DNA from: Lunularia cruciata
Taxonomy: Eukaryota > Streptophyta > Marchantiopsida > Lunulariales > Lunulariaceae
Direction: 5' to 3'
DNA length: 64,000 bases
Assembly: GCA_948567375.1 (NCBI GenBank)
Contig: OX419758.1
Span: forward strand, 64,361,001-64,425,000
The notes beneath the pieces were generated by a model. That model was not told where the DNA came from. It did no database searches and was given only the letters and a program-made list of their open reading frames with translations. Shown here in pieces: positions 22,575-32,678 of this stretch. The stretch's first letter is position 1, and each line of letters begins with the position of its first letter. The translations under genes and the position numbers were made by a program.

Positions 22575-23456
22575 AGTGGTATGACCCAAAACGTCCAATC
22601 AAGTTAGCTATAGATGCATCAGGCGTAGCCATAGGAGCAATCCTACAACATGAGTGGCATGATGGATGGCATCCAATTGCATATTTCTCTCGAAAGTTGT
22701 TACCGGCAGAGCGTAACTACCACACCACAGAACGAGAAGAGCTGGCCATCGTTCTAGCAACTAAGCATTGGAAGCACTACTTGGGCGAGAAGGCATTTGT
22801 AGTAGAGACAGACCACAAACCTCTAGTCTACCTCGAGACGCAAAAGGATCTATCTCGTCGCCAAATTCGGTGGGCAGAGTGGCGACAACGCTTCAACATG
22901 ACAATCACCTATGTGGAAGGTAAGAAGCAACTTGCAGATGCATTCACCCGCATGCCAATGGCCAACAACTTGGTGGCAGAGGTTAAGATTAACCCTGAAT
23001 TCTGGCAAGAGATTCTAGCTGCTACAAAAACTGATCCACAGATTGTCAAAGCACAATCGTCCAAAGGCGTCACCAGCACCCAAGGACTCACCTTTCGGGA
23101 TGGCAGATTATGGATCCCAAATGTCCCAAAATTATGCATCACCATTCTAGCAGAATGTCATGATTCGACCATTGCAGCTCATGGCGGAGTGGACAAGACC
23201 TTGGATGCAATCAAGCGCCATTACGATTGGCCCAAGATGAGCAACGATATGATGGACTATGTGCATAGCTGCCTACTTTGTCAACAGAACAAAGCTTCTA
23301 ATCAAGCTCTTGCAGAGCTCCTTCAACCTCTCCCCACTCCTACCCAACGTTGGGAACAAGTGAGTATGGATCTAGTCTGTGAATTACCCAAGACCACCTC
23401 AGGGTTTGACTCCATTGTGGTCTTTGTGGACCGGCTCAGCAAAATGATTCATGTAC
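22560..23456 (+). pseudogene. A1 RNase H and integrase N-terminal half
   Basis: This long open stretch carries RNase H landmarks (AIDASGVAIGA, TEREELAIV, VETDHKPL). The integrase zinc-binding HHCC region follows (HGGVDKTLDAIK..., CLLCQQNK), then the start of the catalytic core (SMDLV, FVDRLSKM). It is cut at GTAC (23453-23456) by the solo LTR E. Confidence 0.9.
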
Positions 23457-24144
23457 TGTGAGCCGGCCTGTCTCTCACTCAGGATGAACCTCTAATGGCT
23501 ATTATGGTAGCGCACCATGGACTAAGAAGGCAAGGAACCCCAACTCCATCATACTCCTCCAAGGCTAACACTCCAAGACTCAAGACATTGCTCACTAGAG
23601 AACTCAATGAGAGAGAGATAGTTGCAAATGAAAGGATGATGAGTACCTCCTCACCCCTTGTTTATATAGTGGTGAAATAGTTACGTACCAAAGTTACTAA
23701 TTACCGTAGTAACTCAAGTTACTAGACTAAAAGTCAAGTAAAGTCAAAAAGCAGAAAGGAATATCCATTCACATGGGCATATTCCCCTAAGCATGTGATC
23801 TTATCTTGACCCAACCACTAAGTCAAGGATTCCTTCACATGGGCTATCCTTGGAATAAAGAAGAATCCAAAAGAAAAAGGTTTGCGGGCCCAAGAGTTCT
23901 CAACTCTTTCCTCAAAGCCAAACACCTAGGAATAATGCCAAGTCAACACACTAAAATCCAAAATAGTGGTGCTCATCTTTTCTACTTCCTCTAAAGTAAG
24001 GTCCACTCTATCTTAGCTATGACTAACTTTAGCTAACCATGACTAATATAGAACCATCCTTTATCTCTATAAATAATATCTCTTAAGTACTTGTAATACC
24101 AAGCTAAATATCACAATACCACACACATGCAAATGGGTGTTACA
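23457..24144 (+). mobile_element. Solo LTR of family E
   Basis: 688 bp beginning TGTGAGCCGG and ending GGTGTTACA, flanked by GTAC (23453-23456 and 24145-24148), a 4-bp TSD. It contains TATATAGTGG and CTATAAATAA boxes. It sits inside the A1 integrase core, and the integrase frame is continuous if one TSD copy and the insert are ignored. No second copy is in the window, so the family is undefined. The orientation is uncertain because only the TG...CA termini and promoter-like boxes guide it. Confidence 0.75.
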
Positions 24145-25134
24145 GTACGCCCTACCACCAAGGAGGTGACCGCTCCACAACTAGCTCAACTATACTTAGA
24201 TGTAGTCTTTGCTCACCATGGCTTGTCTAGAGTACTCATCACCGAAAGAGGTACCCAATTCACCAGTTTGTTTTGGCAAACACTCTTTGGTTCTTCAAAA
24301 CCAAGTTGGCCATATCTACAGCTTACCACCTACAAACAGATGGCCAAACAGAGCGGGCGAATTGCACAATTGAAGACATGTTACGCGGCTTCACCTTAGA
24401 AGAGCAAGAGAGGTGGGACACCCTATTATCGTTGGTGGAATTCGCTTACAACAATTTAGTGAATGCGTCCACTCAGGTCACTCTGTTCTTCCTCATGTAT
24501 GGTGAGCATCCCTTCACACCTTCTAGCTTGATGAAGATCCGTCCAGTGACTACCAAGGTTGATGCAGTCAACACATTTGTTTCTAGAATCCAACAAGGTG
24601 TGGAGAGCGCTAAGCACAAGTTACAGATTATGCAAAATCGACAAAAGCAGTATGCTGATGCACACCGGAGGCACATGGAGTTCAATGTTGGGGATCAAGT
24701 GTGGCTATCAACAACCAACCTCACATTAGTTGGATCTTGTAAGCTCAGACCTCATTTTATTGGGCCTTTCTCAATTCTTCGTCGCATCGGCGCTGTGGCC
24801 TATCACCTTGAGCTACCACCACACATGAAGATCCATCCAGTGTTCCATGTCTCCCTACTATGCAGATATGCTCCCCGATCAGGCCCAGGTCCTTCCACAC
24901 AAGGACCAAGGACCTTGTCCGACACTCATTGATGGCACAGAGGAATATGAAGTGGAGCGGATTCTCCAAAAGCGCATGCGTGGTACTCGCCATCCGTGGG
25001 TGGAATATCCAGTACAATGGAAAGGTTACCCCCTCTGTGAAGCAACCTGGGAACCCGTTGCCAATTTGGCACATGCACCGGTGTTGGTGCAAGCATTTGA
25101 GCAACAATTGCACAACGAGGACGTTGCGTCTTAA
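24145..25134 (+). pseudogene. A1 integrase C-terminal half and chromodomain
   Basis: The integrase core resumes with PTTKEVTAPQLAQLYLD and LITERGTQFTS. The usual second catalytic Asp (TDRG or SDRD) reads Glu. Frame changes at about 24290 and 24900 lead on to the C-terminal GPFSILRRIG stretch. A chromodomain follows at about 24941-25065 (EYEVERILQKR, then VQWKGYPLCEATWEP), and the frame ends at 25132-25134. Chromodomains in this family target insertion to heterochromatin. Confidence 0.85.
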
Positions 25135-25147
25135 AAGGAGGGAGGTC
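25133..25147 (+). promoter_or_regulatory. A1 polypurine tract
   Basis: AAAAGGAGGGAGGTC lies immediately before the 3' LTR and directly after the chromodomain stop. Confidence 0.8.
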
Positions 25148-25839
25148 TGTAATACCAAGGGTTAGCCATATGATCTAGATGTGAAATTTGGTTTGGTAAC
25201 ATCTAGAATGATGTTATACATGATGATCAAAATAGATCAGATAGAAGTATCACCAAAAGAGTACTTCTATTAATAGGGCAAAAACCAAAATAGACTTGAG
25301 AACCTTAGAACCAATAACTAGACATATGATTTAAAGGTGAGAATTGGTTTGGTAACATCTGGAAGGATGTTACACATGATGGACTAAACAGATCCAAAAG
25401 AGGTATCACCAAAAGGGGACTTCTACTAATAGAGTAGGAACCGAAATATGCCTGAAATCTTTGAAGGCAATTTTGGAAGCCTAAACGGATGAATTAGGCC
25501 TCGAAAATGTGCAGAATTTCCCCCACCAAAGGAAGGCTAGCCTTCCCTCCCCCTTGCTTTGTCTCGTCAAGAACTTTCCAATGGTACCTTACTCATGTGA
25601 TCCTGAGATTCCTACAGGAAGATTCCCTAAAAGATTCCCTCCAGTCAAAGCTTGTTTGACCAACCAGAAAGGACCTAGACTAGACAGGTCACCCATCCAA
25701 GTAAGTAATCCTATGGTGGAGCTTCCTTGGAGGAGATCCTCTTTATCTATATAATAAAGAGAAGGTGCTCCCTTGGGGCATCGAATGTTTGAGTGTGCAA
25801 TCTGTGTTTTCTTTCTTCTCTTGTCCTCGGAGTATTACA
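25148..25839 (+). repeat. A1 3' LTR
   Basis: Nearly identical to the 5' LTR at 18637, including the internal 156-bp duplication. The main differences are single transitions and the shorter C run (around 25520). Confidence 0.9.
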
Positions 25840-25844
25840 GCTGT

Positions 25845-27869
25845 CCAACTAGGTTCACCATTGCCATGGATGACCTATCAACCACTACCATTGTTTGAGA
25901 GTGACGCCCAACATCCAAGATGTCATCGATGAGGATGTGGTCAAGTCGTTGAATCCCATCATAAGCATGATGTAAAACCTCTCTAGGTAAGAGGTTTGTC
26001 TACCAAAGATGAAGACGATGAGCCCGTGATCCCACTCTTGCTGCATCTAACAATACAATCGGTCCCATCCAAGAATGGACCTGATGTGTACTTGCCATCA
26101 CTCTGGTGTGAGAATCACCCATCAAAGGCATGTTCTCCAAAAGGTAAGCTTGAGAAACAGATTGATGAACCTAGAGATGTCATAGTATCTGTAACAACTC
26201 CCAAAATACACCAAAATGAGGATCCTAAAGATCCAAACTGTGGCCCATGCGTGTATATCCCTAACATGGCCATCCAAAAATCACCAAGTGAATAGGCCCA
26301 TGTATTTCTAGATCATGCGCCCCTAGTAAGGAAATGTCTGCTGGTAGGACCTTCTGGTAACCCTTGATTGCTGACATCGATAATAACTCCGGATATCGAT
26401 AGGCCAAGTGTGGCACATGATGTAGAGAGACTTGCCTAGCAGTCTCATCTCTCTTTACATACAAGTACCTTTGTGCTCGTATACCCACTTGTAATAACGT
26501 AGCTAGTCCCGTGCTAATCCAACCAAACAACTCCAATAGACATATCCTCTCTACTGGATACTGCCAAGCAATGAGTGTGGTATCCAAAGGTGTCAAAGCA
26601 ATCGACTCTACATGCTCATCCTCAATGGTACAAAGGCTCCACACCAAGCCTATTGCACCAACTAATCTGCATGCTACAACAATGCCTCCTCAAAACTCCA
26701 CAATGGAACAATCCCACTTGTACTCCAAGTCCAAGTGATCTCCTATGGTACTAGAGTATCCTCTGCATGGGCGTTCCCCCCCCCCCCCCCCCCAACAAAT
26801 CACCAGGCCAAGTAATTGCACCATTGAAAGCTAAAACTGATGTTCCCATCGTCCCAAGTTGTAGTAAGCCAAGACTACCACTACTAAAGCATATCGGTAG
26901 GCAACATACCCGTCCCTCACCAAACTGCCAACTAGGTCTATAGGAGACTATCTCCTCCCAATAGTCAATGCTGAAACCCATGGGGTATAACACTACTCCC
27001 CCAACTAGCACATCATATGACTCAACTATTGTCGCAATAGCCTAAGCTCTCACCACCGAGCTATCAATCGGATGACTAGGCTGAATCTGGACAACAAGCT
27101 CCCCACGTGTGATGTACTATGTTGAACCACCACCTAGAGATGTCTGGATCTGAAATGGACACCTCTCCACATCGGTCTTTTATAACTCCAAATCGACCAC
27201 TACAGCCTTTCCCAACATAAGGGGCTACGCACCAGAGTCTAACAAGACTCTTTGTGGTGTATAGACATTCCCTGAAGGTCCTACCAAATGGAAAATCCTC
27301 CTCTGGTTATCCAATAGGACAACACCAAGTGTGAACCACGCTCTCTCAAAGGCCGGTCTAGTTGGCAACTTCTCCAGTCTAGCTGCTACTGCCTGCCATA
27401 AACCAATAGTCGCTGAACGGATCCCATGCTCTTCAACCAAGTTAGCTCCACTACCAACCACCTCTACTCTAGTAGTAGGAAATGCATCATCCCTACTCTC
27501 ACAAATCGTGGTAGCCAACCAGAACACTAGGGTTGGGTCAACTCCCAATCTAAACATGTCACTGGCTAAAAACAAAGGATGCCACATAATCAGTAGAGCC
27601 GCCCCCAACATCATGCTAGACTCAATTTGTGTAGTAGCAGGTGGCTGACTAGCAAGTAGTCCATCATGCAATCCATCACCACCTACCACACCTACACTAG
27701 GATGTCTAGGAGCCATGGATGTTGTCTGCAATGCCTCGGATAGCATGAAAGATTGGGGAAGTCTGACCTGTCTCCATACCTCTCCTCTCTGTAGGTCCAA
27801 CTCCATTGATGCTCCTCTGGGCTTTGGAGCACATACTGCACTCCTAGTAACTACTATAGATGCATCCAC
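25845..27869 (-). pseudogene. D protease and adjoining region
   Basis: On the minus strand an open stretch from 27869 to 27225 leads to RVLLDSGA, the retropepsin active site. It is followed by a TAG at a Gln position and then PLMLGKAV. Further on are YDVLVGGVVLYPMGF and SYRPSWQFGEGR (near 27000-26900), a conserved post-protease block. An 18-base run of C at 26776-26793 disrupts the frame. The downstream end is the A1 target site. Confidence 0.7.
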
Positions 27870-29480
27870 CTATGTTGCTCCGCACATGAAATCCAAAGTA
27901 TCTCTATCACCAACATATAAGGTGGAAGCCTCAGCACCCGAATCTAATCTCCTCTGAGCAATAGCCATACTAGCTAATCTCTGCTCCAACTGCTCAATCC
28001 GAGTAGCCATAGTTATATCAAAAGTAAGGGTAGGTATTGCACTCCTACTAGGTGTAGATCCTCTACCACCACCTTTACCACCTTGTCCTCCATGAACTTG
28101 AGCTCCTCTACTACCTGCCATAACAACGCTACCACTTTGTAACTCCAGGTGTAGGTCAAAACATCGGTCACTAATGTGACCAAATCTATGGCAATGCTCA
28201 TACTGCCTCTGTGTTGGCTGTGATGCACTAGAGGTATCCGGTCCACTGCCTTGAGTACACTCTCTCCTATGGTGAGGTCCACCACAAGTCCAACAAACAA
28301 CACTACCACTCATTGGCTGCTACTGACCCAAAAATGAAGGTAAGGGTCTAGCTCCACTAGGCCCTCCACTCGCTCCATAGGATCTAGGTTGTCTACCCTA
28401 TCCTTGAAAACCAACTGGGCATGGTGCACTCTACTGCACTCTAGAAGAAGTCACAGCCGTGGATGAGGTCTCCCTACCAAATCCAGATGTCACCACTCTC
28501 TCCTCCACCATGTTGAGCTCAATACGCTCAGCCAAACCAAAGACCATAGGCAAAGTAGGCAAAGTAGCCTATAACAAAGTAGCATCACAAACTCTATGTC
28601 GCAACTCCATTTCCAAATCCCATACCAAAATTGGACTACCTAGGCCTTAGTAGCTCCTTGAGTGAAACTGATCAGCCACCTCATGTGAGTGTATGCCTTG
28701 CGTAGGCTCTCTCTAGCCTTCCGTTGGAACTCCTACAAGCTCCTTAGCTTGTTAGTTTGCACTCCTTGGTAGTTCTACGTCAAACACTGGAAGAACTCTA
28801 CCATGGGGTTAAACCCCGATACCACACCACCTCTTGTAGTGGCACCTCCACTCGTGGTAACACTATCTCCAGCTAGTGCACCTTCACTAGCTCCACCAAC
28901 ACTACTCAAGCTAGAACTCGTAGGTACAGCCGATCTACTCTTGGCCACCGAGCCTAAAGTGATAGAGACATAGTTTGGAGACCAATACTATCTCCATAAC
29001 TCAATCTCCTCCAAATGAGCTCTCCTGAACTCATGATAGTCATCCATTGGCGGACCCTCCAAATGTTGAAACAACCTCTTCCATGCCATGAAGGGTGTGA
29101 ACAAAGTCGGGTTTTGCATTTGCTACAGATCACACCAAGTATCAAACTCTTGGATGAAGTCATCCAACTCAATGGTACCCATTGTACTAGAGTAATGCCT
29201 AGGGCCTTTGGAGGCCCCATAAATCTTGTCCATGTCCCACAACAATGGTGCAGACACACCAAGTGCACTCTCAATTGAATCAGCTCCTATGTCAAACTCC
29301 AACTCAAAGTCAATCTCCTCCCTCACTAGGACCTGAGATATAGGCTGATACTGAGCGCCACTCTGAGTAAACCCATTGCGTATTGTAGGGCTAACTCCTC
29401 TAGAATCCTCGACAAACTCCATCGTGATAAAGTAACCGTAACTACAACCGCAAACCGGGACCACAAACTGCAACCGCAAG
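27870..29480 (-). pseudogene. D gag
   Basis: The frame starts near 29420 on the minus strand (MEFVEDSRG) and proceeds through a capsid-like region with several stops. The frame at 28313-27870 has two zinc-knuckle-like motifs. The first is CWTCGGPHHRREC. The second is YEHCHRFGHISDRC, where the first Cys has become Tyr. Gly- and Arg-rich sequence follows. Such proteins package element RNA. Confidence 0.75.
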
Positions 29481-29544
29481 TCACAACCGCAAGTACCCTA
29501 CCAAGTGCTAACACCACCAAGTGCCAATACCAACTAAGCACCAC

Positions 29545-30782
29545 CCACTAATGTAACTCTAACGGAGATAACTACACTAGGGGATATAGCAACATGTAAC
29601 TTGCCATCACAACATGCACTCTCATGGTTTGAAGGTCATCACTTCTTGCCTCACTGGAGAGAAACAAAGGTAGTCTTATTGGCCATCACTCTAGCCTCAC
29701 TACCAAGAGCACACCAGAGCACCAACGCTAAAAAATTAGGGCACCTCACACAAACATGGTACACAAATAGGAAGTAGAGAATGGAAGGGGTCCAATCACA
29801 AAAAATCTAAACAAAAACCCTCCATCTCCTAAAACAACATGGGATTGACTCTGCTATCACTTGGCATTTGACATAAGAGAAGTTCGTATCTTAGTCCTAA
29901 GCTACCAGGATCATTAATAATAGGATCAAACTGCCTCTTCTAGCCAAAGCTACAAGTGTATAGATAACAATGGCATAATCACTAGGACAACAAGTGAAGG
30001 TGTACCAGTTGGCTAGGGCACCAGTCTAGGAACAAGAGATCTAGGGGTCAAACCTTGTTGCGCACAATCTGGTAGGATGGGCAGATTTTGCCAACCAATG
30101 ACTAAGATCTACTTTAAACTAGCCAGCCTCACGCCAACAAGTTGGCTTTTTGGCCCTTCTAGGCCTTTGTAGCCGCTCATAGCCCATAGCCCATAGCCTA
30201 TGCCTCAAAGCCTCTAAACGCCAAAGGAGACATTTCTTCTTGCCACTTCCAACCTCTTCCAAAATTTGGCAAAACTCTTCCAAACTTGCAAAATTCCTCT
30301 AACTTGGTGAAAGTCTTCCAAATCTGGCCAAAATTTGATGTAAAATCCAACCAAAATCTGATGTAAAATTTGACATGAACCCTAAATTTGGCTGACCACC
30401 AAATCCCCTACTAACTCTTCACTCGAGCCAAATTGAAAACATGGGTTTCTCCAAATAACAAATTCCCAAGAATAGGTTCCTAACTCAACCTTTAATTTTA
30501 CTTTGTGAGCCCAACTTGCAACAAATTTGTCTTGCCTTCACCTATTGAGCTCAAAATCACAACCAATGCTTGAAATTTTCTCCTTCTTTGCTCAAAAATT
30601 GGCCAGCACTTTCGCACACCATCTGCCTTATTGCCAAATCTACATCAATTGAAGAAGCTTTTACACACTAGGGAGAAACAAACTTGAATCGAGCTACCAA
30701 TGATCCACCAAGCTTGGAGATACCACAAATATTCAAAGTTCCTACACCCGATTTCCCCCTAACTTCACTTCTTTGATGTTAT
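29545..30782 (-). other. D leader or LTR remnant
   Basis: This non-coding sequence lies between gag and the C-type LTR core. A stretch near 29849-29866 read on the minus strand (GTGATAGCAGAGTC) resembles a primer-binding site TGGTAGCAGAGC. If so, the LTR would extend much further left than the 430-bp C core. The exact LTR limit is unresolved. Confidence 0.4.
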
Positions 30783-31222
30783 CAAATTGTTTACCACTCT
30801 CAACTCAACTCAGATCAGTACTTGATTTGTCCCTCTATAAATTGCCAATAATTGGGCACTGATTACAGTCAAGCCACACCCACTCCAGCATAGAGAATCT
30901 AGGTGACATTTGCCAGCCTCTGTCTGCCATAGCCAAGAACTCAAAAGCTCAACATTAGAGAAGTGAGCTCTCTAGAGCTGCACTTTGAAATTATACCCCC
31001 TGGACTCAAGCTAGGTTTGAAACCTAGCGGTCCCACTAACTGCACACTTGACGGTGCAAGCAGTGCAAAGTGATGGTGGGCCCCACCGTGAAGTCAATAC
31101 CCCAAACATGAAATTTGACTGTCGGAAAGTAGTCTTTGAGAAACTGTTGAAATAACTCTAATTACTATCACTAGAACTCTAGTGTCTGAGCAATCTAGAT
31201 GCAACACTACAAATGACATGAC
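30783..31222 (-). repeat. D 5' LTR (core part)
   Basis: About 430 bp matches the cores of the C-type LTRs at 14116 and 13021 (TTGTTTACCACTCTCAACTC ... CAATCTAGATGCAACACTAC). It lacks the terminal 110 or so bases present in those copies. It ends at the AAATT TSD. Confidence 0.7.
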
Positions 31223-31775
31223 AAATTCAAGTACAACACCAAGGTATGAATTACCAATTAGGTTATATCTTGCACCTTTGAGTAAGACATCTAAGATTAG
31301 TCAGTCCCAAGATGTGAAGTTTGTCAATAAAGTAACCATAGAGCAAGCTTTGGATAAACTTATTGAAGATAAACTTATTTTTGCGGTTGCACATGGAAAA
31401 ATTGATGAGGGCCAGAAGCCTCATCAAACAATGGTTGATCAAATAGTTCAAGAGTTTGCAAATATGTTTCCAAGTGATTTTCCAAAGAGGTTACCCTCCA
31501 ATCGTATTACACCCTTCAAGATTGAGTTATTGCCATGAATTACTCTAATGAGCAGACCAATCTATTGGATCTCACCAAAGGAGTTGGACGAGCTCCAAAC
31601 AACATTGAGAAAGCTATTGGAGAAGGATTTCATATACATAGTAAATCTCCTTGGGTAGCACCAATATTATTTATGCCAAAGAAGGATGGAGGACATCACT
31701 TTTGTATTGATTATTGTGGCCTTAACAAACAAATAGTGAAGAATGCTTATCCCTTGCCTTGAATTGATTATTTGT
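31223..31775 (+). pseudogene. B2 pol, first part: RT N-terminal region
   Basis: Resumes the B2 frame after D. It contains a 20-residue-type unit SQDVKFVNKVTIEQAL, present once here but in three tandem copies in B1. VDQIVQEFANMFPSDFPK follows, and then the RT N-terminal part ([22 protein letters not shown]). It stops at the target site of the A-type solo LTR. Confidence 0.75.
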
Positions 31776-32673
31776 TATAATACCAATAGCTAGACATATT
31801 ATCTAAAAGTAAAGATTTGCTTGATAACATCTAGAAGGATGTTATATATGATGGAATAAGTAGATCAGATAGAGATATCACCAAAAGAGTACTTCTACTA
31901 ATAGAGCAAAAGCCAAAAATAACCAAAAAACTTTAGAGCCAATTTTGGAGGCCTAAACAGATGAATTAGGCCTCAAAAATGGATGTAGCCTTCACTCCTT
32001 AAGAAAAAGAGGCTTGTATTCTCCCCCCACTATTTTTCTCATCAAGAGCTTTCTAATGGGACCTCACCCATGTGATGTTGACCTTCCTACAAGAAGATTC
32101 CCTAAAGATTCACTTTGGTCAAATGTGTTTGACCAACTAGATAGGACAAGGATCAATATGTCACCCACCCAAGTAACTAATGTAATGGTGGTGCTTGTAT
32201 ACATGTCACCCATTGTAACAACATGGGTTTTAGTGACAAAGTTAGTTATGGCTAATGAAGTAGCAAATAGGACAAATTAGCCTAAAATATTCCAAAAGCA
32301 TTTAGGAAGCTTCCCAACTAGCTTAGCTTGCACGCCAAGTAAGCAACTTCTAGAAGGAAGCCTCTTGAGAAGCTTCTCAAGGCCTTGTATACTCCCTATA
32401 AATACCAAGCCAAAGCTCATGCTAGTCATTCAGAGTTTCTCACACTCAAGTGTCCTAATGTGATCTTCCATTCTCCTATTGCTCTGCTCAATCTCGGTCT
32501 TTTACACCCATCCATGTATTTGATCCAAGGGTGGAGTTCCCTTTGAGAGGTTCCTCCTTTTGACTATATAATAAAGTCAAGGTGCTCCTTTGGAGCATTG
32601 GAATATTGAGTGTGAAGCTTTGTCTTTCTTCCCTTGTGTTTCTCTCAAGGTCTCTTATCATTGGAAGTTTACA
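31776..32673 (+). mobile_element. A-type solo LTR in B2 RT
   Basis: Begins TATAATACCAATAGCTAG and ends in TTTACA. The flanks TTTGT and CTTGC (31771-31775 and 32674-32678) equal one TSD with two C-to-T changes. The 898 bp include a nested B-type solo LTR with its TSD. Without that it is about 600 bp, the size of the A2 LTRs. Confidence 0.8.
32214..32506 (+). mobile_element. B-type solo LTR nested in the A-type solo LTR
   Basis: Starts TGTAACAACATGGG and ends CTTTTACA. It is flanked by a perfect TSD CCCAT (32209-32213 and 32507-32511). At 293 bp it is a shortened LTR lacking part of the middle. Confidence 0.85.
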
Positions 32674-32678
32674 CTTGC

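Larger units (their letters stand above)
18637..25839 (+). mobile_element. Gypsy chromovirus A1, most intact element of the window
   Basis: Flanked by GCTAT (18632-18636) and GCTGT (25840-25844), a TSD with one transition. The LTRs are 693 and 692 bp with only some tens of differences, so it is the youngest complete element here. It contains a primer site, gag, protease, RT, RNase H, integrase, chromodomain and polypurine tract in the normal Ty3/Gypsy order. It is inserted in D in the opposite orientation and is itself split by solo LTR E. Single stops and a frameshift break its coding regions. Confidence 0.9.
14116..31222 (-). mobile_element. Gypsy element D, minus strand, with PHD-like C-terminal domain
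   Basis: Flanked by a perfect TSD AAATT (14111-14115 and 31223-31227) inside B2. C-type LTR sequence lies at both ends. Reading leftward on the minus strand the order is leader, gag, protease, (A1 insertion), RT, RNase H, integrase, a PHD-like finger, polypurine tract and 3' LTR. Without A1 it would be about 9.9 kb. All genes contain stops. Confidence 0.8.

Noticed and set aside
23495-24000. Short open frames in 23.5-24.0 kb as genes or introns of pol
   Set aside because: The stretch is bounded by TG...CA and a GTAC duplication and interrupts integrase, so it is a solo LTR.
27331-27648. 105-codon plus-strand frame
   Set aside because: It is antisense to the D gag-protease frame, which carries the recognisable DSGA protease motif.
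29866-31222. A 1.35-kb LTR for element D, based on the primer-site-like motif near 29850
   Set aside because: The C-type copies at 13021 and 14116 are only about 540-560 bp with TSD-like flanks, so the long form is not supported. It is kept as an open question only.
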